A stretch of 64,000 nt of DNA, taken from NCBI GenBank assembly GCA_037043235.1, contig JAWRVZ010000025.1, positions 3,003,501-3,067,500 on the forward strand, written 5' to 3'. The notes below the pieces were generated by a model, which did not search any database, was not told the DNA's origin, and worked only from the letters and a program-made list of their open reading frames with translations. Shown here piece after piece: positions 37,465 through 49,164 of this stretch (positions are counted from its first letter, which is position 1; every line of letters starts with the position of its first letter). The translations under genes and the position numbers were made by a program. Source of the stretch: Rhodeus uyekii (taxonomy: Eukaryota > Chordata > Actinopteri > Cypriniformes > Acheilognathidae).

Positions 37465-38070
37465 TCATGCCATTGTTAGGCTGTTCTGGTGTATGCTATA
37501 GTATTCCTTGTTGGTTGCTCAGGTGTGCTGAGTGGTTTGTTAGGTGTTGCTAGGCTGTTCAAGTTGCTGTTACAATGTTCTTAGTCGGTTGCTGGGGTGT
37601 TCTGGTGGGTTATATCGTGTTACTTGTTGGTTGCTAATGTGTTTTAGAGAGGTTGCTATGCTAGGGTACTCTGGTGGTGGCTGTATGGTGGTTGCTAGGT
37701 GGTTAATGAGTTGCTAGGTGTTCTGAGTGGTTTGCAGTGTTGATAGGGTGTTTTGGATATCGCTATGGTGTTGCTAGGTGGTGGCTCGTGTACTCTGAGT
37801 GGTATTTATGGTGTAATTTTGATGTTGCTAGGCTGCTCTGGTTGGTGCTATAGTGTTGCTAAACGTTGCCAAGGTTTTCCAGGAGTTTTATCTGCCGTTT
37901 TGAGTTGGTTGCTAAGGTGTTAGTGTTTTGATATAGTGGTTTGGTTATTGTAACAGTGTCACTAGGTGTTCTGTAAGATTGTTATGATATTGCTAGGTTA
38001 GGTATTGCTGTAATATTGCTGTAGGTATTGCTGTAGGTGGTTGCTACGCTGTTATGAGTGACTGCTCAGG
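36950..38070. repeat. Degenerate minisatellite of ~20-bp 'GTTGCTAGGTG' units
   Basis: Dozens of loosely repeated GTTGCTAAGGTGTTCTGAGTG and GTTGCTAGGTGGTTGCT units cover 1.1 kb. They are interrupted by a 75-bp GT run. Related stretches occur at 7320-7465 and, inverted, at 9100-9880. Confidence 0.8.
37389..37463. repeat. (GT)n microsatellite, 75 bp
   Basis: Uninterrupted GT dinucleotides inside the minisatellite. Confidence 0.95.
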
Positions 38071-40672
38071 TATTACTTTTTGACCTGAGTTAAAAATGCC
38101 TTAACTCAAATGTTTGTATGTGATGTTCTGATCACTAGATGTGTGTGTGGTAATTTAAGTTAGAACAAATTCCATACAAATCTAGCAGAAGAGGATAAAC
38201 ACTACAGAAGGTGAGGTGTCAGTTAAGTGAATCAGAGAGCACTGTTAGCAACATATTAAAAATGGTTTAAATACTCATCTGTTTTAGACCATTTTCTTTG
38301 ACAACTGGCTTTCGTTCTATCAAATAGTTGCCAACTCTTCCTAGAGAAATCTCATTAGAATCCCACAAATCTTGTTGGAGCACAATGGCTGTGCATTAAG
38401 TCACCTGCCAAAACACTGGTGCAAGCCCAAGGGGATTAGAATGTCTTGAAGAAGCTTAAGTCTGTGGTCCTTTTCCAGCCCACACCATCCTCCAACACCA
38501 AGGCCTTCATTCAAAGTACATCCTTTAAAGACTCCATCTTTTCACAGCGGAGTAACATAATCTTCCTGTGTAAGATGTAGGGATCAAAGGCATTACCTCT
38601 TTTAGGAGACTTTGAGATGACATTGAAGCTCCTAGGTTGTGTAACATTGGTTGGTGGCTGTTGTTTTGCCAAACCAATCAAAAAGGAAATCCTTGATATT
38701 ATTCAGGATTGTGCTCATTAGACAACATGCACCTGAGCCTCTTAAGAGTGCTGAAGATCTCTGGCAAAGCTGGATTTACTGCACAAATGTAAACCAGTTA
38801 AAGACAGCTACTATGTCTCAAAATTGCATAATTTCAGCTTTCCGCTTGAAGGTAATGATAATCCATCAGGCACATTTAATAATTAACAGAAACCAAGAGA
38901 GTAAGCTGTGCATCTTTTAAATGATTTTAATAAAATTTCAAAAAAAAGTATAGTAATTTCAATAAAGGAAACAACAAAAAAAAACATTAATTCATTCATT
39001 TAATAAATGTCCAATTTACTGACATACGTGTGAAAAATATTTTGACTTTCACTTTGGTTGCTAATCAGTTAATCTAATTAGTTTAGATAAACCTAAGTCT
39101 GCTCTGAGTAAAGTTTGATTTGTAGGCTGACTCAGTAATATTAATAAGATATATAATTTATCCCAGACATATCTTTCTGAGAATGTATCAGAATGTGATT
39201 AACACAGTTATGTATCACTTCCTTTATCATTTCATTGTACAATTTCTGCTTCTTTTGACACATTTGAATGCTCTAAGGTTTTTGGGGAACACACATTCAC
39301 TATTAACTTTGGCTTTTTATTCAATAAATTCTTTATTTTTTGCGTTTTAATAGTTAGTCAGTTAGTATGGGATCAAATTCCTGCCTAAAGTACTGTGGTC
39401 AAAGATGAAAAATAATAAGCGTAAATAAAAAAAAGTGCATTTAAAAAAAGAACAAGCAGGAATCAAAACTTTAAACGCATTAAAAACGATGCTGTGCACA
39501 AACTTAAACTTATTTGTGTGTTCTTAAATTGTGTGTGTTCTCTGTGTTTTGTGTTCTTTTCCATTTTGTTTCCACATTTCTTTTTTTGGCATGCTTGTGC
39601 TCTTTTCCCCTTCACTCTCGTTTCCACGTTCTGCGATTATGCTTCAAAAAATTGCACTTCGAGTTTCTTGTAAATTTCTTAAATTCTTTCTTCTTCTTTT
39701 AACTCTTTCAAATTCATAATCTACTAAGTGATCTATGAACTACAAGGGTTAATGTACCATGTGTTTTGGACTTGGTTCCATTATATAAATGTTTGTTTGC
39801 TATTATTAATTAACAATGCTAAGACATTTTTATGAAGTTAAGCAAGTTATTTGATGAAAACAAGCTTTTGACTTTCAAATAATTTTATTTAAAGTTCAAT
39901 TTTAAGTAAATAGCTCAATAAGTTTGATTCTATGTTGATATTAATTGACTAAACTGCACCTTTTGACACTAAGTTGTGCTTGATTGTGACAAAAAAATGT
40001 AAGCTGCTGGGTTTTTGTGCTCATTTTTCCATCTAATTTTAATTCTGAACATTACTTTTCCACCCAACATGCATATCACAGGAATGTACAACAGAATTAC
40101 CCCTCTCGAGAAGCCATTGTGAAAGGCGGGATAATTTCCATAAAGCCTGACACATTAAATCCCCTCAAGTTTCTGCAAGTCCCTTGTGTCAGCAATTCTC
40201 CTTGGAGACTTCCTGTTTTTGTTGTAATTACATTCCAGTGGATAGCTGGAATATCATAGTGACTGAGTGTCTGAACAAATAAACAATTGCACTAATGGAA
40301 GCGCAGCACAGCGAGAGCTTCCTTTTGCTCTGTATCTCCCATCAGACCTGGAGGAGTGGTCGTCATTCAGTCCGGCTGCAGCTGTTCAAGCTTGTCTTCC
40401 TGCTCTAATCCTCTGCACATGCCGTCATAATACAGCTGGTCACATGATTCTCCCTCACTCTCACTCTGCCTGCATTATCTACAATAAATGGGAATTGAAA
40501 TGAACTCATCTGCATTAGAACGTCATACGCTCATTAAAAAATGCTTATCGCACTCCTAATACTATCAGAGGCTTCATGGCTCTCATTTATTTGTAATTGC
40601 TTTAATCAAAATATCTGTAACCATGACCTGAAATACCCATAATTGATCTGTTCTTCTGCATGTTTTTATTTA
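38071..40672. other. Intergenic, no feature recognised
   Basis: AT-rich. 40270-40500 is GC-balanced and repeat-free. No exon or RNA gene is supported. Confidence 0.5.
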
Positions 40673-40860
40673 AAGGCATAGTTCACCCCAAAACTCACCC
40701 GTACGTCATTCCAAAACTCTTTCATTCATAAAATGTGTCCATATAATTAATGTTTTAGACTCCATCAACATTCTTTTTATGGGCAAAAACAGTTCAAACA
40801 TCCTTCTAAACATCTTCTTTTGTGTTTGGATGAGCATGGCAGTGAGTAGGCTAAAGTAGC
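40673..40860. mobile_element. Diverged copy of the cyprinid 'GTTCACCC' MITE
   Basis: GGCATAGTTCACCCCAAAAC and ACCCGTACGTCATTCCAAAAC near the left and CATCTTCTTTTGTGTTTGG near the right match the family at 24429-24642. Confidence 0.6.
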
Positions 40861-43758
40861 TTGTTGTTTTGTGTCAGGCATGGTTTATAGACTTGAAATT
40901 GCATGCACAAAACCCTTTAAGCTAAGAAAACAATCAGTTATAATTATAAACAAATGTTTTTCTTAACTTAAGGGATTTTATGCAACCAGGCCTTGTCCCT
41001 GACTAAAGATAGAGATGCATAAATAAAGGTCTGGTTTGGTTTCCACACTGGTGTCTGATTACCATGTTAATTTGCACTATTGTTATCCTCCATGACCTTT
41101 CTGACCTCCGTACGTAAAGATAAGAGTGAGAGATTTAATGGTTCAGAAACAATCCTGGTAGAAACATTGTAAAGAAAGCCCATAAGAAGTCAACAAACAG
41201 ACAGACTTTAATGACTTACTCAGTGTTGTTGCTGTTATGTTACCCAATCGTATTAGCCCTTGAGCTGTCTCGTGCACATGCACACTTTACTATCACTGCA
41301 CCACCTGGGTATGTAAGGACATGTAGTCAATATCTGTGGTGCCAAGAAAAGACTCAGCACGGGTTAATCCCGACTGAGCCGTGCTTCTAAGTGGATTATT
41401 AATTAAGACGTCACAACTTGATACGTCACCATTCACAACCACTCACTCCTTCCCTCCTGCATGGTTTGCTCTTTCTTTCTTAATGTAAGACTACAAGTGC
41501 TCCAAGATTATCCAGATTAACTGTCTCCACTTGTTTGTATAAATTTCAGTGCACACACATGTATGTTTTCATTTGAGCGTGTGTTAATGTGTGTGATATT
41601 TTTAGCACCTTACCATTGTAAGCTTTCAGAACAAGTCAAACATATTGATTCAGCAGAATGTAAAACACACATACAGAACATGCTTTTGCATTCCATTGCT
41701 TTATTCTTTTTAAAAACATGCACAAGATGTTTTTTGTTGTTATTGTGACTCAAATGACATTTTTCACTGCAAAAATGCATTGTGTGAGAATGGTACCTTA
41801 AGGCCTGGCTTTCATTTTCTGCATTGTAGTCTTTCAAAGTATAATCTTGACCGTGGATGGATGCATTCGACACATTACACATTACTCGAATCAGTACAAC
41901 TGTACAAGTACTCAGAGGGCAGCACTGAGTTATTTTCATTCACAGGACATTTGCTCTGAAGGAGGGGGAAAAACATTTTCTTTGGATGCAAAGTTTACAA
42001 GAACAAGAATCAAAACAAAAATTATTTTCATTAGTCACATTTGTTCCTTTGATTGAGCTTCCATCCACTCGTTGGTTCCACTAATCATCATCGAGGCTGT
42101 TTGTTATTTAAATACACCGTGTGTATTGAAGTTCCTCAACCTTACTCAGTGTTTGTCCGGTCAACATCAGCGCAAAGTTTAGTCAGTCATCCAGCACCAC
42201 CTCTGCCGGATGCCTGCCTCCCTTCTCAGGCAATATTTTTGATTAATTGATGTCATATTTTGCTTTTAAATGCATTACCAGTGAAACTGTTGAACATATT
42301 AGTGATGTAGTTGTGAGGGCCTTTCCATCTCGGAGGATGGATGGGTGGGGTCAAAGCAGCCACTTTAGATCACATTTTTTTGGACTATATTCCCAATCCA
42401 AAGTGAGAATCAACGAGGTGAAAGATTTTTTTTCCCAGCTTAAACAAAAAAATGCTTAGTGATGGCAGCTTAAACTAAAGCAAGTGAACTGACCGAATAT
42501 CCTTATTGCTCTTTGGAAAATACCTTAGGTAACAGCTGGCCTTTCAGAGGGTGGAGGGGTTGTGAAACCTTATGAATTACAACCTTTTATTCAAGGATTT
42601 ATGAGTAATTTCTCTGTCCCCTCCCTGACCAAGCCCTAATGAAAATAAGGAATCAATAAGATAATAGCCTCTGACCAACACACAAGACTGAATTTATGAA
42701 GGCACAATAACTCCTGTGTGACAGTTCACTCCAAATAGGAGTGTTTGAGATTACTTCATATTATCAGCATGTATCTCAAGATCAAATTATTTTCTTTTAC
42801 TGAGAAGTGAGAGAGATAGTAACAAGCAGAAATGTGATTTATATATATAAATAAATATATATATATATAAAATTTATATATATATATAATACGTATGTAT
42901 AAATGTGTGTCAAGATACAAGTCAATATACAATACAAGTCCTTAATGGAGTCAAATTATTATTAAAATCATTTTATTTATTTCATTTCAGCTCTTTTTTC
43001 ATGCTACTTACCTTTTTCCACTCAATCTATGATCTTAAAAATTTAAGCAGAAAATTTAATGCAACTGTTTCTGTAAGAAAACCACATTACTCAGCAATTA
43101 ATAGAATTGTTCACTCAAAAGTCACATTAAAATTCTGTCATCATTTGATCTACTAACTAAATCTGTTTTTGTTACTTACATAATATATTAATTATTATTA
43201 ATACTAATAAAATGTATATTCAAAACATCTTTATTTTCTATTTATTTATTTATTTACTACAGGTTTGTAATATTTAGTTTTGTTGTGTGTGGGGTTTTTT
43301 TGTGTGTGGGATTTTTACTTTTATTTTATAACTGTGTTTTGTTGTGAATTGATGTCAAGCATGAATCTGCAGTGGTTTTGATGATGCTCAAACACCCAAA
43401 GGCTACACTTACTCCAATCAATGTTAGAGATGCACATCACGTGTGTGTGAATGTGTGTTGTGGCGTATCCATCTGTGGCCATGTCGATCATCTCATTCTG
43501 TGAGAAGAGAAGAAGGCAAGCGCTGGCTTGTTATGAAGAACTGCTAGAAGTGACACAAGAGTAATCCATCAGCTACCACATACATTAAACCGACATGCCA
43601 GACCCTCCCCCGCTTATCTGATTGATACCCAACCGAGACACCAGGGTGACAAGGACTCTCCACTAATGTTGTTACATGTTCTCAAACTGAAATGGCCAGA
43701 ACATGTAAACCAGTTTACCAGACCCCTAGACTGGTCAGCTTATCATAGGAAACACAAG

Positions 43759-43761
<3 letters not shown>
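40861..43761. other. Intergenic; TA-rich patch
   Basis: (TA)-rich sequence lies at 42838-42890, and a fragment of the GTTCAC repeat lies near 43105-43150. The stretch 41330-41400 has the interleaved complementary segments described among the findings. No gene is recognised. Confidence 0.5.

Positions 43762-43833
<72 letters not shown>
43762..43833. repeat. (CA)n microsatellite, ~72 bp
   Basis: Uninterrupted CA dinucleotides. Confidence 0.95.
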
Positions 43834-43835
<2 letters not shown>

Positions 43836-44096
43836 CACACAACGTTTGGAATAAATAAGATTTGTTGAGTTTTTGAAAAGTATTTTCGACTCAATGCATT
43901 TATTTTATTAAAAATAAAAAAAATGTATTAAAAAAAATCACAATTTAAGATAAATTGTTTTTAACTGATAATAATAAAAAATGTTTTTTGTGACTACATA
44001 ATCCTTCAGAAATCATTCTGTCAATCAAAAAAAAAAGCACACAAAAAAGCGAAAATCCAGTTTTACCATCACAGTAATAAATTACATTTTATAATA

Positions 44097-44422
44097 CAGT
44101 GGAATACGGCGTTGAGATAACCGTTTAGCGAGAAAACCTACACCCAATATATCTATTTATTAGATGAAGCAATCGGCATGCTATAAAAATGAACTGTATA
44201 TGTTTGCTAACAACAAAAAGCATATGTGTGAGATAACCATGTGAAGTGACGACTTTGTCTCAGATATTTGCTTGGGATACTAGTGTTCGCCTACATTAAG
44301 GAATCGACATTAAAGAATCAAAAATACTAAGACAAATAGGGAGTTTGGCGGTTCCACTTCAAAAACGTCGACATGATAGGATTGGCGAGTTAACCATGAC
44401 TCGAGATAAGTGAACTCCACTG
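44097..44422 (-). mobile_element. pogo/Tigger-like element, second copy (inverted)
   Basis: It starts CAGTGGAATACGGCG and ends GTGAACTCCACTG, with TA on both sides (44095-44096 and 44423-44424). It shares the GGGAGTTTGGCGGTTCCACT block and both ends with 7481-8114 in reverse. At 326 bp it has lost more of the interior. Confidence 0.75.
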
Positions 44423-44744
44423 TATATTCAAATAAAAAAATTTTTTACAAATAAATACAGATTCAGTGAGCACAAAAGACTTCTTTTAAAAACATAAAAA
44501 AATCTTAACGATCTCAAACCCTTGAACAGCACAACCTTGAAAAATGCTTGATATACTGTTTGATATGTATGTACAAAAACACATATGGAAAATACTATTA
44601 TTATTATTAAAGTGAATAACTTAAATACATCAACTCAATTTGTATAAAGATTTGTATTTTCATTTATTATGGACACCCCTATTATTGCCCAATAAATAAA
44701 TATATTCTCAAAGTGACGGACATGGTTCCACAGTGTCTCTCAGG

Positions 44745-44985
44745 AACCGCAGAACATTATTTGTCATTTAGCAGAGGTTTTTCATCCAAAGCCATTTACA
44801 GTACACTTTGCAAGAACTGTTCTCCTGAAGCAACCTCACTTTAAGTGCCACGCTCAAGGATACGGTGATGACAGCATTCTCTTAGTAACTCTCAGTCAAC
44901 ATGCCTAACGCAGATTAAAGCTGCTACATTTGAACTACCAGCCCAAAGCCTTAACAACCAGCAGCCAATAACCCTTCCCAAAGGA
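44745..44985 (-). mobile_element. tRNA-derived SINE
   Basis: On the - strand a GGCTGCTGGTTGTTAAGGC head and GTAGTTCAAATG (B-box-like) are followed by TCCTTGAGCGTGGCACTTAA and the tail GGCTTTGGATG...CTGCTAAATGAC. Confidence 0.7.
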
Positions 44986-45489
44986 AATTATACTGGATAT
45001 CTGAGCTGAAATGCTCTCTTGTCAACCTCGGCTTTGGCTAACACATCAATCAAACAATCACACTGTAGACTTCCAGCCTGACCACGGGGTTTATCATCTC
45101 TGTGTACCCTGAAACATTATGATGCAGGCTTTGTCCCCATCTCCAGACTGCACTGGTCATGCAGTGTGACACATCTCGTCATGTCCAGCTGACGTCGGCC
45201 TTTGGAGGTTGCTGTGTGAAGGGACTTGCTGTCATGCCATGAAATATCGGCACTGACGTCCAACAACAGAGATCTGCTGACACCTGAATGTGCCCAAAAC
45301 TGTTACCCAGCATGCACTGGGAGGGAGATAACCCTGTCACTGGTTGCTGGGGGGTAAATCCATTCAGCCCCTCAATTGTTTGCTCAAAGGTATGGATATT
45401 TTTATTCTGTTGTATATTCCGGCATTGCAATTTCGCTCTGATTTTTGTTTCTGTAAAAACAGGTAACAGAAAACATGCGGAACTTAAAT

Positions 45490-45491
45490 TA

Positions 45492-45559
<68 letters not shown>
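45490..45559. repeat. (TA)n microsatellite
   Basis: About 70 bp of nearly pure TA. Confidence 0.95.
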
Positions 45560-45562
<3 letters not shown>

Positions 45563-45599
45563 ATATATATATTTGATATATATATCATTTGTTTTCATT

Positions 45600-46151
45600 G
45601 CAGTGTTAAATGAGAAAGGTATCAAATATTGATTTACTTGTCCTTGTGTTGTTTCAAACCTGTGTGACTTACTGTATTCTGTAGATATAAGGATATTTAA
45701 GGATACTTACTGTATTGTATTATTGTAAGTAAAGACATGTATAATGTTACAAAATAACTATATTTCAAATAAATGTTGTTTTACTTTCCAGTCATCAAAG
45801 AATCTTGAAAAGTGCACTAAATCACTATAATAAAATGATTTTTGATGGATCAGTTGTTTGCTCAAAGGCATGGATGTTTTTATTATGTTGTGAGATTATT
45901 TTTCCCTGATTTTGGTTTCTCTAAAATAGCCACACAGATAATGTGCGGGACTCAAACAAAGCACAGGAATTTGGATTAATATATAATATGTATTGGCTTA
46001 CTAAACATTTTTGCCAGGAGAGCCTGATATATGTCTATGGTCAGCACGATTCTGTGTAGTCGTCAGTTTGTGCAAATGCTTTTTTAAAGTTCCAAATATA
46101 GTACACATGAGTTAGACTCCAAATATTTTCTACTTCACCTTAGGTCTCCCT

Positions 46152-46204
<53 letters not shown>

Positions 46205-47689
46205 GCCACATATTGATGCAAAGGTCTGTTATTCAACTTTAAGCTGATTTCTGTTCCACAGAGCGGCACATGCCAGATATTCTTTGTAAGCATAACTCTC
46301 AAGGGCAGTAAGACTTATCACCAACATGTCTTTAAGCCTCAACAAGGGTACAGAGCTACTAATTCAAAAATATCACCTGACACGACAGATAAGACTTCAC
46401 AGATGTCCAGCTCCCAAAATAATGAATGCTATCACAACTTAATTTGGGGGAGATTAAAAGTAAAGTAAAAAGATGACTGCCTTTCCAATATAAGGTCATT
46501 GACATCAGAAGGTTAGTCCAGGTTGTCAAACATCAAATGGTTTAAAGTTTGGGACAGGAAGGATTTTTTGACTTTTTATAAAAGATATATTTCATGCTTA
46601 CCAAGACAGCAATCAAATCAGTAATGTTGTCAAATTATATTACAATTTAATACAACTATTTCTTTTTTAATATGTATTCAAATGTAATTTATTATGTGAT
46701 GTGAAAGCTGAATTGTCAGCATCATTGCTCTAGTCTTCAGAGTCACATGATCCTTCAGAAATCTTAATAATATGATGATTTGCTGCTCAAGAAATATTTC
46801 TTACTATGTTCAGTTCTGGTTTATAATTTTATGGACATTTACATGGTGGAAAGTTCAAAATAATTTAAAATCTGTTTTGATCTTTTTTTATCAATTTTTA
46901 TATTTATATTAAATTTGTATAATTAATTTCAAAAGATAATAATTTTAAAGATTAAATACAAAGATTTTTCTTTTATTAATTTAGTATATCTTTATTTGTC
47001 ATTGACCTATATATAGAAACACATACTGGAATCCACAATAAATAAATAAATAAATAAAAGTCGTACAATGCATTTATAATCATTTATAGTTATTATAATC
47101 GTATTATTATAATCATTTTATCTTGTTAGTCAGCGTGTTTCTCATATGTCGCAGCATATGAGAATAACTAACGTGATGTTCAAAGACAAAGCTGCTCGGA
47201 TCTGTCCTTCTCTATCCACCCTGAGCAGATTTAGCTCTGCCAAAATGTTTGCTCCAATTTCATTTCTTCAGTTTTTTTCCTCCTGCCTCTCTGGTGAGCC
47301 CATTAGAAGTATTTGGGTTGTGATTGTACATTTAAAGCAGAGTGCATTATTCAGGCTTGGTTTTTTAATCATCCCAGGTTCAGAGTCATGATGGATTATG
47401 AGATTTGTGGCCTCTTCCCTCTCCCCATTGTTGTCAGGTGAAGTAGGACAACAACCACCATGTAGCCTCACATGAACTCAACTACCCAGAATGCTCTAAC
47501 AGAAGGGAAATGTACCAAGGGAAATGAGTCTGTGGCTATATCTGGATGAAAAAATAGCTTACTGCTAACAGCATACTTTGTAGTATACAATGTACACTGT
47601 GTACTAGTTTAAAAGTGTCACATAACAATATACTATCAAACAGTTCCCTTGCAAAAAAGACAGAACTACCAGTGATACTTCAAAGTTAA
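45600..47689. other. Intergenic; CT and AAAT microsatellites
   Basis: (CT)n lies at 46158-46203 and (AAAT)n near 47038-47057. 47130-47420 is GC-balanced and repeat-free. No gene is recognised. Confidence 0.5.
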
Positions 47690-48115
47690 TAAGTTGTTTT
47701 TTTTAACCAGATAATATAAATATATCCTGATATTAGACAAACACCTACAGAACAATAAAATAAAGCATATTTTGTTACCTTTTGGAGTTTGGAAGATGGA
47801 GTTACAATCATCACTGTTCTCGTCAGAGCTCATTTCCCAGAACACTCAGCATCTGGATCATATTAGCAATCTCAAACGCATTCTAAAAACCATCATCTAC
47901 AACATTTTCAAAATAAATATTTTGGAAAAAAAATGAATGGGAAAACAAGAAAAACAGGAAAAAATCTTTGAGGAATACAAAAAAGTTTGATGTCTAACGT
48001 TTTTGAAAAAAAATTATTATAATGTGACTGATGTCCTGAGCCACTAATGACATGAGGTATGCGTTTGAGGATTAAAATGAATGCACAAGCCAAAAACCTA
48101 CACTAATGCATAAAG
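47690..48115 (-). mobile_element. Diverged interspersed repeat, copy 2 (unfilled site)
   Basis: It aligns with 12260-13205 and keeps TGATATTAGACAAAC where copy 1 carries the hAT MITE. On the - strand a frame begins M-S-S-D-E-N-S-D-D, the acidic start also seen in copy 1. At the right edge a GGGTCAAAATGACCC palindrome lies at 48117-48131. Confidence 0.5.
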
Positions 48116-48766
48116 GGGGTCAAAATGACCCATACTTTTGTAGTTTTTGTTTTAATTTATCACCGAAAAATATGAAAAAGACAGTGAATTCATCGAAGAT
48201 CAAATAAATAAGTCAATTTGACACCCTTTGTGCATCCTTGGGCTAAAGAAAGTATGTTTTGTGTTTTAAGTACAAGTTTAAAAAGTGCACTATTTAAAAT
48301 GTCAAGTTTTTATTGTAACTTTAATGTGACCTATTAAGCATATCGTTTGTTTTTGTTTTTTTGCATATTGTATTTGCTCCATTGGTTCTTTTTTAAATGC
48401 TTGGATAATATATTTTGTAGGATTCTCTGAGAGCGCAACTCCTGTAGAGGGAGACACCGGAAACAAGTCATCTGCTCTGGGCAGGAATTCTTTCTCATCA
48501 TGTAGATCAAGGCTACAGATTGCAGATGGTTGCCATGGATATCTCTGTTGAATAGAGCCGAGTTTAAAAAGCAGCTCTGATTTCCTCCACATTCATGTGA
48601 ACATGAGCTTTTTATTATCTGTGTTAAAGATGCATTTAAGGGAGTTTTTGTCCCACAGGATAGTTTTCCACCTTCCTACTACTCTCAGAATTAATCTGCC
48701 TCTTTTCTGGTTTTAAAGAGGACCTATAATGCCCATAAAGTCTTCACTTTGTTTCTGGGGTCAACT

Positions 48767-49159
48767 TGTCAGAGTTCTGTCACTTAAGTTTGGGGTTCTA
48801 GTGTGTAGCTTGACAGAGCTCTGACACTGCCCCTTTGTTGTGTGTTGTGATTGTAAACCCCGCCCATCTTGTTACCTCGTTTCCCTTGAGTGTTGTCAGC
48901 TGTTTTCAGCTCGTTACCTCTCCTCGTGTGTTCCCTATATATAGCCCTTGTGTTTGCAGTCCTTTGTGGTCTCGTTGTCATTATGTTCTGCTCCTTGGTG
49001 TATGTGTGAAGCGTACCGGTCCATCCGGTTTGTTTGGTTAAGTTTAGTTATGTTTTCCCCCTCGTGGATGTTTCTTTTGTGAGTTTTATGTTCATTTCTG
49101 TTGTAATAAATCCCTGCTTTTCCCCCTGCACTTGAGTCCTCCCTTCATGTTCCGTGACA
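48767..49159 (+). mobile_element. Solo LTR with perfect 5-bp target duplication
   Basis: The 393-bp unit begins TGTCAGAG and ends GTGACA, flanked by CAACT at 48762-48766 and 49160-49164. It has CTATATATAG as a TATA-type box (around 48937-48946) and AATAAA at 49105-49110, so its sense is +. It is probably what remains of a Gypsy or retrovirus-like element after LTR-LTR recombination. Confidence 0.85.
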
Positions 49160-49164
49160 CAACT

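Noticed and set aside
43666..43854. 62-codon frame with His-Thr repeats
   Set aside because: Translation of the (CA)n microsatellite.
45179..45625. 148-codon - strand frame
   Set aside because: A large part translates the (TA)n run into Tyr-Ile repeats; no domain is present.
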